In this document: positions 34,470 to 47,084 of the stretch, one piece after another
Position numbering within the stretch: position 1 is the first letter of the stretch
Layout: every line of letters starts with the position of its first letter
Assembly: GCF_023101765.2 (NCBI RefSeq)
Contig: NC_064239.1
Coordinates: 7,022,231-7,086,230, forward strand
Length of the DNA: 64,000 nt
Direction: 5' to 3'
Source of the DNA: Spodoptera frugiperda
Lineage: Eukaryota; Arthropoda; Insecta; Lepidoptera; Noctuidae
Translations under genes and position numbers: made by a program
Notes under the pieces: model-generated
What the model saw: the letters and a program-made list of their open reading frames with translations, nothing else
Databases searched by the model: none
What the model was told of the DNA's origin: nothing

Positions 34470-36408
34470 AACGGAATTTAATAGTTAGCATTACGTGTCG
34501 ATTAACTAAATGTTGGTTAATGCGACTCTTAATGACTGCTGATAGTGCAACACAGTTCCAAAACATGTTCCATAGTTACCAACTGCGATAAAGGCCGGTT
34601 CGACAAGAAATGCTGTCTCGTTTCCCGTACTAACTACAATAACATCGTAGATGGCGCCACATTTGATTAACTTAAACGCCACATACGTTAATACAATCTA
34701 CGAGAAAGCTCTATTAAATTTTCAACTTTATTAAATAAAAATAAGGTTGGAAATCTAATAATGATATTGACAGTGTAGGATAGCTTGATGTGCCAGCTAT
34801 GTCTGTACCTGCTAATGATAATTTTCTTACGACACGTTACATAAAAATTTAGAGAGTTACAAGTTAAATAAATACGTGAAATCTTTATGACAAGTAATAA
34901 ATCTTACTTTTCTATCTGAAAACGTTCTTCAATACATAATTAGAAGTTACTTATTAGAACGATAAAACGTTTACTGTTGCTGTACAGGCGATCATTAAAA
35001 TGGTTTACTGCATTTTGACAACAACTCCCAACTGTTTGTATTTTTAAATTGAAGGTCAAAAGGAGTATCTGACGAACCACAGTAACATCATGAATCATGA
35101 CTAAAGATTAGTCTATGTTAAACACTGGTTTAGATGATCAATCAGAATCTGAATCTAGTATCTAGTAACTATTTTACACGAGTAAATTATGTTCAGTAAT
35201 ATATAACATATTGTCACTTTACACAACGATATTTTTCCAAACTTATTCAAATTCTAACAATGAACTCGCTCAAACTAAATTACTTAGTAATTTATTACCT
35301 ATATACTTAAATACCTAAGGATTTCATTTATCTAAATTAATTCGTCAATTTGAATAAAAAATAACATTTAAATTCTCATTACCATTAAACGTTAACGTTA
35401 ATGCGAAAATATATTAATTAATTGTTAATTAATTAATTGAAATACTGGCTTGATATATCAGCGTCGGTTAGTATCATAAGAAATAACGTACAAAAGTCTG
35501 GCAAATGTATAGCATGCAGAACGCCGTGCAAAAATATCCGTTATCGTTCGGTTATTCCCGTTACTAATATACCTCTAATGGGTTTTCGGCACTTGAAAAC
35601 TAGCCAGAAACGATAAAATGCGCATCTGGCTACTCAGCCGCGTCCATATTGATATATTGCCACACTTTAATGTTTCAATTTGGTGGCAAAATTCAACTAA
35701 TCGCTTCCGAGTTCTTCGATATTCTGAGAAAACTTTTATTGACTCTATCCTTTCACTGCTATCGTTAAAAAAATATCTCTATTTTAGCCAAATATAGTAT
35801 TTTTTATTTGTTTTCGTCTATATTTGGCAGAATTATTCATAGTAAATTAGCACAATATCTACTCATAAAATGACTGTGCAACTGATTCTTATTATTTTAA
35901 TTTAAAAAGTCGCGACAAAATGGCAAATGCTATAAATCAATATTTAATTTAAATAAACTTGAATTTTATCGACAGTAATGTGAAGTTTCACGTAAACACG
36001 AGTACTTTACTGCCGTGTTTTATAATTTCAGAACGGATATCGCTACATTAAATATCATATTTTCGTTCACGGTCATGACTTTCCGCAGTTAAAAATACAA
36101 AATTTTATTTAGTTCGTATTCTGAAACAACAGTTAAAACTCGCAGGGAAAATGTATCGTAATCTTAGATTTAATTAAAACACGTAATTAAAATGAACTGA
36201 TAAAGTTCTAGATAGTAATATTTTCACACAGTATGTAGAACATCGTTCTCCAAAAACTCGATTTCACTCGGTATGTGTTAAATTGCTGTTCTATTGAAAT
36301 ATCAGGCGAGACAGCGAAACAATGGAATATTAAGATTTATTAAGCATGTAGCAGTTTACGACTTTCCAAACAATCGGTTAAGTAGTGAAGTGGTCTGGGC
36401 CTGACCAC

Positions 36409-38644
36409 GTTACGCAACGAGATGATCTCTAAAGACCTAGAGATGACCTAATCTAAACGAATTTCGTTAAGGGCTTTCTCATAATCAAATAAACAAAAAT
36501 ATCATTTTTTGTTTTTGAAGTAAAGAAACATTGGTATTTAAAATGCTTTTTTGTAAATTTTTGTCTATAACATGATTAGCTTAAAATACGTAACGGTGAA
36601 CAGTTTGGTCTACTCATCAAACGTTGACAAATACTGGAAAGTGAAACATGAACATACGAGGATCAATGACTCATTACCAATAGAAAGCGAGTTAATCTAA
36701 TCGGGCGACAACTTATTACTATTGTTCAACAAGATCCTCAATAACCTCCAATTCATTACGAAAAAGTTTACTCCAATAATGGAGATAGTATTTCATAATA
36801 CTATAGGGAAAACGGAAGTTGCGTAATCATCATTGTAATATAAAACAATCAACCATAAAAGGAAAAATATTTTAACAAATATTCAACGAGTCACGATTGT
36901 CTGAAGACAGTGGGTAGAGATAGTTTCGGACTGAGAACTTAAAGAAGTCGTGACTACCACTGGTAAATACGTAACAGTAAATTGGGAACCTAGAGTACTT
37001 TGTTTCGTGAACTTTAACGAATACGGTGCTATTTACAACTTTTTTCATCCATCGATTCTTTAGACTCGACTGTCTTAGAAAACACTGATATAATTAAAAG
37101 TTGTATCCAAGAAAGTTTAAACAATTAAGGGACCGCAAAATATGTTTTATTTGGTTTTAAAAATCTAAGGTTTATTTATTTGAAATGAATCTTATATACA
37201 TGAATATTAGAAGTCATAAATATACATAGAGAGATATCTAATAATGACATGACATTGACCATTAACTGATTCTTAAATATCACAACGACACAAAGGAAGC
37301 ATTGATGATAAAAATCAAAAAGCGAGACACGAAAAAATGCATTAATTGGTGACGCGGCTAAATTGAGAAGGCCCGAAATGGATGTAAGACTATACGAAGT
37401 TCAAAGCGTAACAGAAGTGCTAATGGGCGGACTGCATTATTTATGAATGGGACCTTTTCGTAATTAGAAAGACGTTTTTGTACTGCTACGTAGCTGCTCT
37501 ATCGTTCCATATTATCAAGTAAAATGTTGATTTGGTCCAAAGACCATAAAAGTTTGCACAACGCTGTGTCGGGTTACATAATATGAAATAGCGGGCACAT
37601 AAATTATACGCCACGAGCTAACGTGCAAAAGCCTTGTAATACGACCACTTTGTATCCATTAAATATGAATGAAACTAACTGACAGTTGAAATACAAAATA
37701 ACAAACCAATTAGTGGATAGAAAATTCAAGGAACAATGATGGAGTAGAGGAAGCGATAAATACAATGTAGGAGTCGTCAATGACGGTATTCCGGGAGATG
37801 CGCTTTGAGATAATTTTATAAAGGAAGAGATTAGAGGACGTGTTGACAACCTGACTGAACTTAACGCTATATTACTTTAGAATTTAGAAACATATTAGTC
37901 AAAGAATGTCCACATCATTTCTTGTCACAGAACAATGCACTACGTTGGTGGCTTTTTAACTATGACCATAAAACATTTTTATATGTCAACATTTTAGTTC
38001 AATACTTTTAAACCCAAGTAGTATAATACAGCTATAAACAAAGTTTAGGACGTAAATTGGGCAATTTTTAAATCTCAGTCCTCCCACACTCTGGGTATAG
38101 GATATACTTTCTTCCATTGAAAGAATCAACCGCCTACACGAGTGTATTGACACGATTCATACCGGTTTCATAATGTAAGACGGAAATTTCGGAGTCTTGA
38201 TTTGTTATATCACTATTGCAAACGTATCCTATATGCATAATTGTGTAAACGTACATTCATTACTAGTTCCTTCGTATGTAACGACTACCACTTGAGCTAA
38301 AGGTTCAAGCAGTCTGGCAAATACTTTCATAATTGCAACAGGCCTTATAAATGTATAAAACTTGGAGTAATTACGATAATAATGAGGCATTGAGGTGTTC
38401 GTCTTGTTACTATACCGTGTATTATGCTACAAATCTTAACTGCTATAGAAAGTTTCCGCAAAATAACTATCCACAGTTGGCGCTTTCACGATTATTGCTG
38501 TTTTACTCACTAACTCAATTGCTGCGTGTTACAATTGCTCGTTTCCTACAGTATTCATAGCACCGTAAATGTTACTTGAATTTTTTACTCAACTATTTTT
38601 ATAACAGGTCGTTTACCTGATGTACAGTTTTGATAAGTTTGGTG
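36409..38644 (-). other. Intronic stretch without recognised features
   Basis: AT-rich DNA between the repeated block and the nested gene's stop codon. The 81-codon minus-strand frame at 37604-37849 follows an AG but has no phase-compatible donor upstream, and I treat it as chance. Confidence 0.4.
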
Positions 38645-38880
38645 TCATTTTATTTGATTGGATTGTAGTAACAAAACAATTGTTAGTAAAAGAAGAAAGT
38701 AAGTAATACCACCCACATCGTTGGGGCTATCGTTTATAAATGGCATTGCACATCCGTTGTAAGACAGACACTCTAATGCATTAATGTCAATAATACTCCC
38801 TTCTACATATCTACTTATGTTCACGGCGTCAATACAATTTGTTGTCTTAGACTTGTACACTGTGTTGTCACGAATATTTC
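38645..38880 (-). CDS. Unrecognised membrane-anchored protein, terminal exon (nested gene)
   Basis: Exon after a good acceptor (TTAATACCTTTCAG), starting in phase 1. It reads 'NIRDNTVYKSKTTNCIDA', 'VNISRYVEGSIIDINALE', 'CLSYNGCAMPFINDSPND' and a hydrophobic tail beginning 'VGGITYFLLLLTIVLLL', ending six residues later. Three Cys and NIS/NDS sequons suggest an extracellular segment. The tail fits a GPI-anchor signal or a C-terminal transmembrane helix. A minus-strand AATAAA overlaps the last codons (38649-38654), supporting a terminal exon. I do not recognise the family. It lies inside the 27-kb intron of the coiled-coil gene, same strand. Confidence 0.5.
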
Positions 38881-39207
38881 CTGAAAGGTATTAAGGTCAA
38901 GGAAGTTTATTCGCTGATGCATTCATATTGTCAACACGGCTTGCCCTTCATTACAGCTTTCCAACAATGTTACATTATTTATAAATTCTCTGCCTGAATG
39001 CATTTTTATTTTAATTCAATATGAACAATAAAACTGGTAAAATTATCTCGGGTAAATATGTCATAAAAAATTGCAAGGTTGAAGTACTTATAAAGTTTAT
39101 CATGACCCAAGGCAATATTAACGATTTAAGCTTAAGTAGAATTTTACAGCTTTCGTACGTGCTAACTCATTATTTGCAGTAATTTTTAAATAAATTTTAT
39201 AAAGTAC
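38881..39207 (-). other. Intron of the nested gene
   Basis: About 327 bases between AAAG|GTACTT and TTTCAG|GA. Both ends are phase 1. No feature seen inside. Confidence 0.45.
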
Positions 39208-39405
39208 CTTTGTATTTTCGGTGTCCATTAAGTGATCCCCAATGAGTTTTCTTAGCATCCTCACTTCCACTGCAGATATTCAAATCACTCGAGAATAGCT
39301 TGTGATGAATAAGACTTTTATTATTGTTTTTAGTGTCTGAATGGAAAAACGAGACGAATTTATGCAGCGGGCTCATCGTGAGCTGTTGTTTTAATTCAAC
39401 ACCGA
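39208..39405 (-). CDS. Unrecognised membrane-anchored protein, penultimate exon (nested gene)
   Basis: 198-nt exon after a pyrimidine-rich acceptor (ATCATTTTCAG), phase 1 at both ends. It reads 'GVELKQQLTMSPLHKFVS', 'FFHSDTKNNNKSLIHHKL' and 'FSSDLNICSGSEDAKKTH', ending 'GHRKYK', and joins 'NIRDNT' through a Gly codon. One Cys and one NKS sequon. The frame stays open upstream through a hydrophobic run, but that run is the intron's pyrimidine tract and has no ATG before a TAA. The start is either the ATG at 39374-39376 or in an upstream exon I could not find. The phase would also fit the coiled-coil exon at 42230, so an alternative ending of that gene cannot be excluded. Confidence 0.45.
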
Positions 39406-42229
39406 CTGAAAATGATTTGCTTAAGGCAGGTGAAGTTACCACGAGAAAGAGAAAAATCACTGTGCACCATGACACAGTGTCTTGCAACAACAGCACTGAT
39501 CGAATTTTTAGAACTTTCTCAATCAAATGAATTGTTTTACGAAGTTAATAAAATAGCGATGCACTAATTGTTGTTAATGAGCACGGCACGGAAGAGCTCG
39601 GTTGCGAGTGCGGCTAAGTTTTTTGTCGTCACTGTTCTGATGCGCGTGCGACAGTGTCGCCGGCCGCTCTTTTACCTATTGCCACTGCTTCGCGCGCACT
39701 TTCATCAAACAGACTGGGACTTTCATTGGGCACCGTTCACCCTCTATGTGGTGGTTTGTCATGCTCTATATTTTTTACGATTATCTACATTATGGTATTT
39801 GCCTTTTCTCTTTAATACCTATTGATGGTAGCAATGGCAATGATAATGTGGTTCTGTAAAAGCTATTATTCCAACTTAATATTGTCGGATCGATTAAATG
39901 TATCTAAAGACAATTATGCATCCACCAATATTTAACTTTTAAAACAGACTTTTTTGAAGCTGCAAAATTTAATTTGGGATGACGTAAAATAACAATAGTG
40001 ATATGACATGTTCCTACTTAGACAAGAATCATCACGAAAATGTTACTACATTGGGTACAATAGAAAAGAAACAACATTAATATAAAAAGCCCTATCTACA
40101 AGGCATCTGCTACCATTCACCAAGTGTCATTTATTACCGCCTTCCTTCACTACATTTCTGGTCACATGTGGGCAAAAATTACAATAGAGAAGATAATAAT
40201 CACTGTGTGAATCCTAAACGAGTTTAAAACATTTAACAGTTTCAAAACCATTATACCTCAGCAGTGTATCTTACATAAGGTCTGGCAGACGTAACTTGGT
40301 GGCTGAATTTTATTGTATTTGCTTTTTCTTTTAATTACACACAATAAAAGCGTACATTCGTAGACTCCGAATGAGCTCGATAAAATGACGTCACCACTTT
40401 TTACTAACCCTCGGAAGCTGTGCAGCACATTATGTACGGGCTATTTATTCTTCTTACAATATTTAATGCTCGCATTTTCACCTCGCTGCTTAGATACAGA
40501 GATTCATCTGTATTCTCATCACGCTATGATAATTGAGTTGCGTAATTATAACGTCCATGAGTGCGAATGTAAATTCTAATTAGATGCGGATGAGGTAATC
40601 AGAATTCTGTGTACTAATTTTAAAGTCAATCCTTGCGGGCAATTCTAGTGAATCCAAATTGCATAAAATAAATAAACGATAGGCTTTTTAGTAGTTAAAG
40701 GTAACAAAATCCGAATATAGTCGTCATGAATTAAATCTAGTTAAACTAATTATTCGTCTTTATTAATTTTATCAATATTAACAAGTGAGACTGCATTAGG
40801 TACCCGAACATCATAAAAGCACGTAGAGCAAAACATTATTATGAGATTAGAATTCTCAACCTCCAGGTATGTAGTACACATTTCCCAATAGCAACCGTAT
40901 CACACAAAACATTTATAGGTAAAGAAAACCACTTCCACACTATCTTTCGGACATGTGCGGTAAAACTCTGATCACAACCATGTGTCGAAGGCACGTGATA
41001 GATAAACAGACTTGACAGTAAGTACCTCAGCACAGTTACCATAAAAATAAAACTCCTTTTAGAGATGCTACTGTAATTTTATAGTCCCGTTACATTGAAT
41101 GTAATTAAAATTCGTTCCGTTTTTTACCGCATCTTGGCGGTTTATTACTCTACTGCGTTGGACTTATATATTTTTCTGTTTCGGTGCTAAAGTGTTATTT
41201 ATTTATGCGTAGACACAACCCACACCATTAGCGGTCACATTAAATACCTAAATTGATGTAAAATCTTCTGTAAATAGACAAGAATTTATACCTAAGTAAC
41301 AAGTCGTCATTATGATCAATATTGGAATGACAATCAATAGGTAAAATAGAGATAAGTGAAGTCTGTGTTAGGTAGTTACTTGAGACGATGATAAAACAAT
41401 CAGTTTTAGCAAGAGTAGATTAGCTACTGATGCTATAAAATCAGATAAATCAATAATAATCGGATTAAAGGTGTCAATCCAATATAAAGATTGATCACGG
41501 GTACGTACGCATAATCTTTATTTAAAGATTAGGAAAATACTGTTTTAAAATTGTTTGATTCGAACGAGCGCCATCTACTAGACATAGTATGAAGTAAATG
41601 AAGAAAAAAAACGAAGCTCGACGCAAGCGCCACCACACAGTACTGTAGTATCGAGTAAACTTGTGCTGCCATCTACGTGATGTTACGTTTTAATTTCAAG
41701 CGGCCAAAACAGATGGCAGCACTGGCAGCGTGATTGATCAATTTTTAGGATTTTTATAATTAAGTATTAAAATCGAGGTTAACCTGAAATTAATAATCGT
41801 AAGTGAAACTTATTGGTCGATACATGAGCAGAATGGAAAATTGCTCAATATTTTATTATCTATGTTTGCAATTAAATCCGAATACACGAATGCGAAAGGA
41901 TAAAATGGTAAAAAATACATTTGAAATTAAGGAAGCTCAATTACCGTGTTTATTTGAATTAGTACATTAATACATTATTATAGTAAATTAATGCCTAATA
42001 GACCGTCGTAATATGCCAAAAAAACTCCATTAAGTTAGCTGTTTTTATGTCTTTACACTCTACGACGACTAATTCCATAAAAAACATCCGAAAGTTTTTG
42101 ATATTAACAAAAATAACATTAACTGTGCTTTGATTAAAATATAATCAAGCTACATTTAGTATAATTAATGTCATTAAATCGATAAATGAATTCTATTGCG
42201 ATACGATACTTAATACAATTTTCACTGAC
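39406..42229 (-). other. Intron stretch with a GC-rich, promoter-like block
   Basis: The block at about 39580-39710 is CpG-rich in AT-rich surroundings and lies just upstream of the nested gene's exons on the minus strand. It is a candidate 5' UTR or promoter. The 67-codon minus frame at 40839-41042 begins with a signal-peptide-like run ('MVTVLRYLLSSLFIYHV') but has no good phase-1 donor. The rest shows no recognised element. Confidence 0.35.
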
Positions 42230-42379
42230 CTTTGTTAGTGGGTAGAGTGTTAGGTCTTTGGGCCGGTGGCACACGGTGGGGCACAGGCTTTCGTGGCGAA
42301 GGGGGCGGAGCCAGCGAGGTGCGCGCACGCACCGCCACCGGTGACGACGACAACTTTGGTACCACGCCATTCTTCTTAG
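42230..42379 (-). CDS. MTUS/ATIP-like protein, Pro-rich basic exon
   Basis: 150-nt exon, acceptor GTTTTCACAG, donor AAAG|GTCAGT, phase 1 at both ends. It reads 'KKNGVVPKLSSSPVAVRA', then 'LAPPPSPRKPVPHRVPP', and ends 'LPTNK'. Joined to the next exon it gives 'NKAEAPRVAAAV'. The Pro/Ser/Arg/Lys-rich composition is that of a disordered, microtubule-binding type region, an inference from composition only. Confidence 0.72.
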
Positions 42380-45105
42380 CTGTGAAAACAATGGTACTAT
42401 TATTAATAAACACCATTCATAATCAAAATAATTCACATACGATCTAATGAAAGTGACCTGCCGTCTTAATAATAAAACTATCTTGTAGTTTAATAAATTA
42501 CAAAGTAGAATATGTGACCAATTTAGAAATGTTTAAATGTTGTTAGCAAACATGTAACAACATAATGGGCAAAGTGGATATCGTAGCATAGCAAGTAACC
42601 ATCAGAAAGTGAACAGAATGATAAGGTTTCCTTATCAGTGAGAGTCAGGCTATTGATGCAACACACCGATGCCAATGCAAATCATTGATAAAGTCACAGT
42701 TGCAAAATTGGAGAAACGAAATCCGGACAAGTTGTTAAAGATTAAATGCTCATTAATTACATTAGGCAAGCATATTGTTTATTTTGTATCGTGATCGATT
42801 CGTATCAATTTAAAATGCAAACAATAGCCTGACTAGTGATGGATTCATCAATCATAGAGGATGGTGAAATACAAAAGTGCAATGCTGTGTAATAAACTTA
42901 TATTTCTCGAGACAGATAAAGAATATTCAGAAAGGGCCAATGCCTTATCAGAGAAATCACAGACCAAATTATCATAAATAGAGTTTTCATTTTCGAACTT
43001 GATCAAAAAAGATGCACGTAACCTTTTCATACTTTTTAACGGATTAAGCAGACCTCACTAACTAACAATAAGTTAATGAAGCAATCCAGCTTATAGACGT
43101 ATGCTAATATTATAATGCGTTAGAAGTGATCGGGCCAGTTACCATTTGACACAGTTTTCAAAGGACAACCTTTGCTCAGTCGCCATTGTTTATACTTCAA
43201 AGATGAATTGCGTAACAAATGTTACGAAATCGGTTTTGTATGCAGAATATTTCGAGTTCGTTTCGTTCTGTGTATTGTTTTTGTACCGCCTGTTCCTGTC
43301 TTTCAAATTACTGCTGTGACTACCACACAGACTTATTTGCATGTTTTTATGAAACAAAAACAGTAATAATTCCATTTTGTCAACAACAACATTTTTGTTT
43401 AAAATACGCATTTTTTGCCGTCTGAAATATTCAGCAGATGTTTATTTACGCTACTTATATTTAATCTTTACATTCATACAGTTGCCACATATGTTTTTAG
43501 ATCCCAATACAAATTTTATGAAACAACCTTGATGTTCGTTTTTGTTTTATCGCAATTGCAATTATGTATTACAATTAAAGCCAATGTGTGATAATAATAA
43601 TTCCCACTCGAAACACAGTGCCAAAAATGTAAGTACATATCAAACTGCCGGAGTTACTTTTAGCTCAATAATTGGCCACATTTGAAGATCAACATAAAGG
43701 TTAACAGTTACATGTAGAGCAGTAAAGGACAAAAAAATATATGTATCGTAAACGTAATAATTTATAATACGTAAATCAATACATAATTATTTATTCTGTG
43801 TAACATGTACCATAGAATTAGGGTACATGTCATTCACTTTTCACTTCTTGTGTCATTAAACTCATATAGGTACTCACAGCAAACGAATCGTCGCCGTAAA
43901 CCTGACGTAAATAGAAGAACATTTCTACGAAAAACCCAATAAACTTTAGTTCGAACCGGAAATCTAACCTCCTTGAGTTCAAGAATCACAACATTAGATC
44001 CAAGACCGACGCCGGGTCCAATTAAGACCCTATCGTATAATTTCTATCGCTCATTAAACTTTACAAACTTGTTAAGCTAAGTCCGATACATTCGATGATA
44101 GGGTTTCATTAAGTCATTAAGAACACTGCTTATCCGCTCCAATGAGCGTCTACTATCTCATTAAGCAGTGAAGCAGTACACTCTGTATGCTTTATGTAAC
44201 TATAAGTCACCTGACTTCCTTCCTGACCACGCCTCCTGTTACTTACATACATGTACTAAACTTGTCAGTGCCAACAAAATTAATTAAGACCGTCTTTGGT
44301 TAATCCCACTTAACAGCGTTACGACATGACTCCGTCTAAGTGGATCACTGGTTTATTAATCCCTTGCTAGTAACCATTAATATATGTTTATGCTTTTCAT
44401 GTGGTAGACCATGTTTGAACGCGGAAGTATAATATTAGGCTTAATTATTAAACATATAAAGTCAAAATCTGAATTGATTCGGAGTTCGGTAATAAGCTTA
44501 TTCCTTACATAACAACTATAAGGAAATAATGAAAATACATAAATGTAAAATACATATTAGCATTTTGGAGGCACATTTTATGTGAACTTGTTTCCTTACG
44601 ACAACACTAGAATTGCATTTCTCAGCAATTAAGAAACTATTTTTACGTATTTCAGTTATATTTAACCTTTATAATCTCATTGATTTTCTTGATCGGATTG
44701 GTATTGTGATGCTGTTTCAGGTCGACCGATCTTAAGCTTTACGCTTGAATAAGCCGCGTCTTGCTCAGTTGTTATCAGTTTTACTTCCGATGGATATAAG
44801 TGGTACATACCTACGCACTCGTATTTAACCGGACGATGGAGTGTAAACTATAAATGGCACCTTTCACGTCTTCTCACGAGTCGGCCGTAACAGCATCGTG
44901 TCATCAATCTACTTCAGTGTCGGCCACTGCTGTATTGTCATTAGGTTGCAACTTGATACTTTTTTCGGCGTACGGTAGCCCTAACGACATCTGTCTGTCA
45001 CCGTTTACGAACGTCTATTTAAGTGGTTTACACCGTGCGCTTTATGCCGGGTATACATATGTATGTGAGTAGACATTTGTGTAGATTACGCAGACGATGA
45101 CTCAC
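42380..45105 (-). other. Intron of the coiled-coil gene
   Basis: AT-rich intron between two phase-1 exons. It contains a short inverted repeat near 43807-43834 ('ACATGTACC' and its complement). No other feature recognised, and the open frames look random. Confidence 0.5.
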
Positions 45106-45192
45106 CTTGGACAGTTTGGGGTTGCGGAGGGGTGGGCGGCGGTCGGGCTGGGGTGGTCGGCGTAGGGGCGCTCTCCCTTTTCTTACCGTTCC
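45106..45192 (-). CDS. MTUS/ATIP-like protein, most 5' exon visible
   Basis: 87-nt exon, acceptor ATCCTTTTCAG, donor AAG|GTGAGT, phase 1 at both ends. It reads 'NGKKRESAPTPTTPARPP', then 'PTPPQPQTVQ'. The frame is fixed by joining 'AKKNGV' in the next exon. The alternative frame ('RRPPQPDRRPP') does not join in phase. Exons further 5', including the start codon, are beyond the gap or outside the window. Confidence 0.65.
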
Positions 45193-46985
45193 CTGAAAAG
45201 GATGGAAAACAATCATGAATATAGAGCAAAACTACTTTCACACAATTACCGGAAAATAGCATAATATATGTAGCTAAAGCGTCGGATAGTTTTGTAATAT
45301 TGCAAAAACAATAATTACGTAGGAACTGCGTTATTCAATGCCCTAGTCCTGATTGTTGAGGTTAAGGCGGTTACTTTATTAATATTATTACATAAAAATA
45401 TCCTTATATGCATTGGTCATCCAAAATTACTGTCGAAACTAAATATAAATATGTACAATCCGACTTCATTAATAATTTACTTAATGACAAAAAGATATGT
45501 AAAAACTATTTTGACACAAAAACTTACTCAATACGTAATTATGAAAAAACTCGGAACGTATAACGATGAAGTTGTAATAAGTTTCCTTCCAAAAAAATGA
45601 CAATTACCACATAATGTAGGCACCTAGCTGTTTATTATCTGCAGCACGGATCTCGTATCGTGTACAATGTACCGTGGGAAGAGCAAAGTCGGGAAAAATG
45701 ATGAGATAAGTAAATGCACGAGGAGAAACCATTTATCAGTTCACTTATGTAATGTTTATTGTACTAAATAATTGTAGCAAACAACCATTGCATGCCATGT
45801 CGTTATGGAGTGCATGTTGACCTCTTTTGAAATAAGGTATGTTTTTCATTTTAATTTAATTTTCCTTAACAAACAAATGTAAGGAAAAATTCGTGTGACG
45901 CACAAGTTGTTATAATGACAAATTTTTATTTAATTTAAAACCATAATTATGTAATAATTTTCACTTTATATTAGTCATTTTATATTCTAAAAATTTAGCA
46001 ACACATTCAAATTTGCACATTAAAGAGAAGTAGCAACTGACAAAATTAAAATTCACACTGTGTAGTCTATTTTATATTATAATTAAATAGACTTATATTT
46101 AGATAATGAGGTAAGTATTCCAATACCGCAATAACTTTATGGTTTCTACAAAACCGTGTCCATTGGTCCATTGGTCGAATAAACTCCAATCGTAAATATT
46201 TTTTATTGACAGTGAGCAATAAGTATCGCCGACATATTGCGAATTCAGCCATCCAATCTCTTTTATATTATCTAGCTCTTATACATTGCAGATATAAATT
46301 TTCCGTCACTGATGTGTGAAAGAAAGTGTCTCGGCGAATTTCTCCACTCCACCGAGGAAATTTTAGTGTAGCGAAATCGATTTTTACTTTACAATGTGAA
46401 TGGAAATCCAATTTTACCACTTAATTAAGTTTACTTTTTTAGTTTTAGTCATTGTTAATTATTTTACGTTTAGTGTTGCTTGTTGAAGAACTGAACTTTC
46501 TCTGTGGGAGCATTTTAAATTGCAATAAATTGCATCAACAATAGGTTCTCAACACGCAATTTATGCACAATGGCAGGGCTCGGGCAGACCTTTTAGTGGG
46601 CACTACAGACGGCTCGGATTTTATGGACCCTTGTTAATAGAGATCAGAGGTCAGGTGGGCCCTAAATCCTTTTAGTATAATCAACCAATAGATCTTTGCT
46701 ATTTTCGTGATACTCAGCAGTATATGACGCCTTTTGTTCATATATAGTGAAATCTTTGTTTGGTTTTTGTATGTCGACAATAGTAAAACACTATTCTCAT
46801 TCATAAAGGCACCCACAAACCATTCATTGGTTTTACAACATGCTTTATGTATAATAAACCGAAACAATGCTAAATAATAACATCGCGTAGGTTTCATTTC
46901 ATGAGAAAATTAAACAAAGTACAAGTAGTATTACATAGTAAATACAGAGAAGCGATAAATTAGACCAAACCAGCCCCATACTTCT
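45193..46985 (-). other. Intron or upstream region of the coiled-coil gene
   Basis: AT-rich, ending at the assembly gap. The 87-codon minus-strand frame at 46634-46897 has no recognisable features. No repeats identified. Confidence 0.4.
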
Positions 46986-47084
46986 NNNNNNNNNNNNNNN
47001 NNNNNNNNNNNNNNNNNNNNNNNNNNNNNNNNNNNNNNNNNNNNNNNNNNNNNNNNNNNNNNNNNNNNNNNNNNNNNNNNNNNN
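46986..47084. other. Assembly gap
   Basis: A run of 99 Ns as printed, typical of a fixed-size scaffold placeholder. The second copy of the long repeat starts at its first following base. Confidence 0.99.

Larger units (their letters stand above)
19550..36408. repeat. Long direct repeat, copy 1 (at least 16.9 kb)
   Basis: Collinear with 47085-64000 in the same orientation, starting 'ATTGTCTTCAATAAATAAGC' in both. It is single-copy-looking intronic DNA of the coiled-coil gene. Differences are SNPs and indels, for example 40 extra bases at 24497-24536 here, and a fold-back at 33047-33090 absent from the other copy. The net length difference is 57 bases. The left end is set only by the N-gap beside the other copy, and the right end only by the window edge, so the true repeat may be longer. 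It is probably one of two haplotypes. Confidence 0.95.

Noticed and set aside
39406..39526. Hydrophobic 'signal peptide' preceding the nested gene's exon
   Set aside because: It has no ATG start (the frame opens after a TAA) and coincides with a pyrimidine tract leading into a strong CAG acceptor at 39406-39408.
40839..41042. Signal-peptide-like minus-strand frame as first exon of the nested gene
   Set aside because: The only phase-1 GT available is a poor donor (GTTGTG), and no other support was found.
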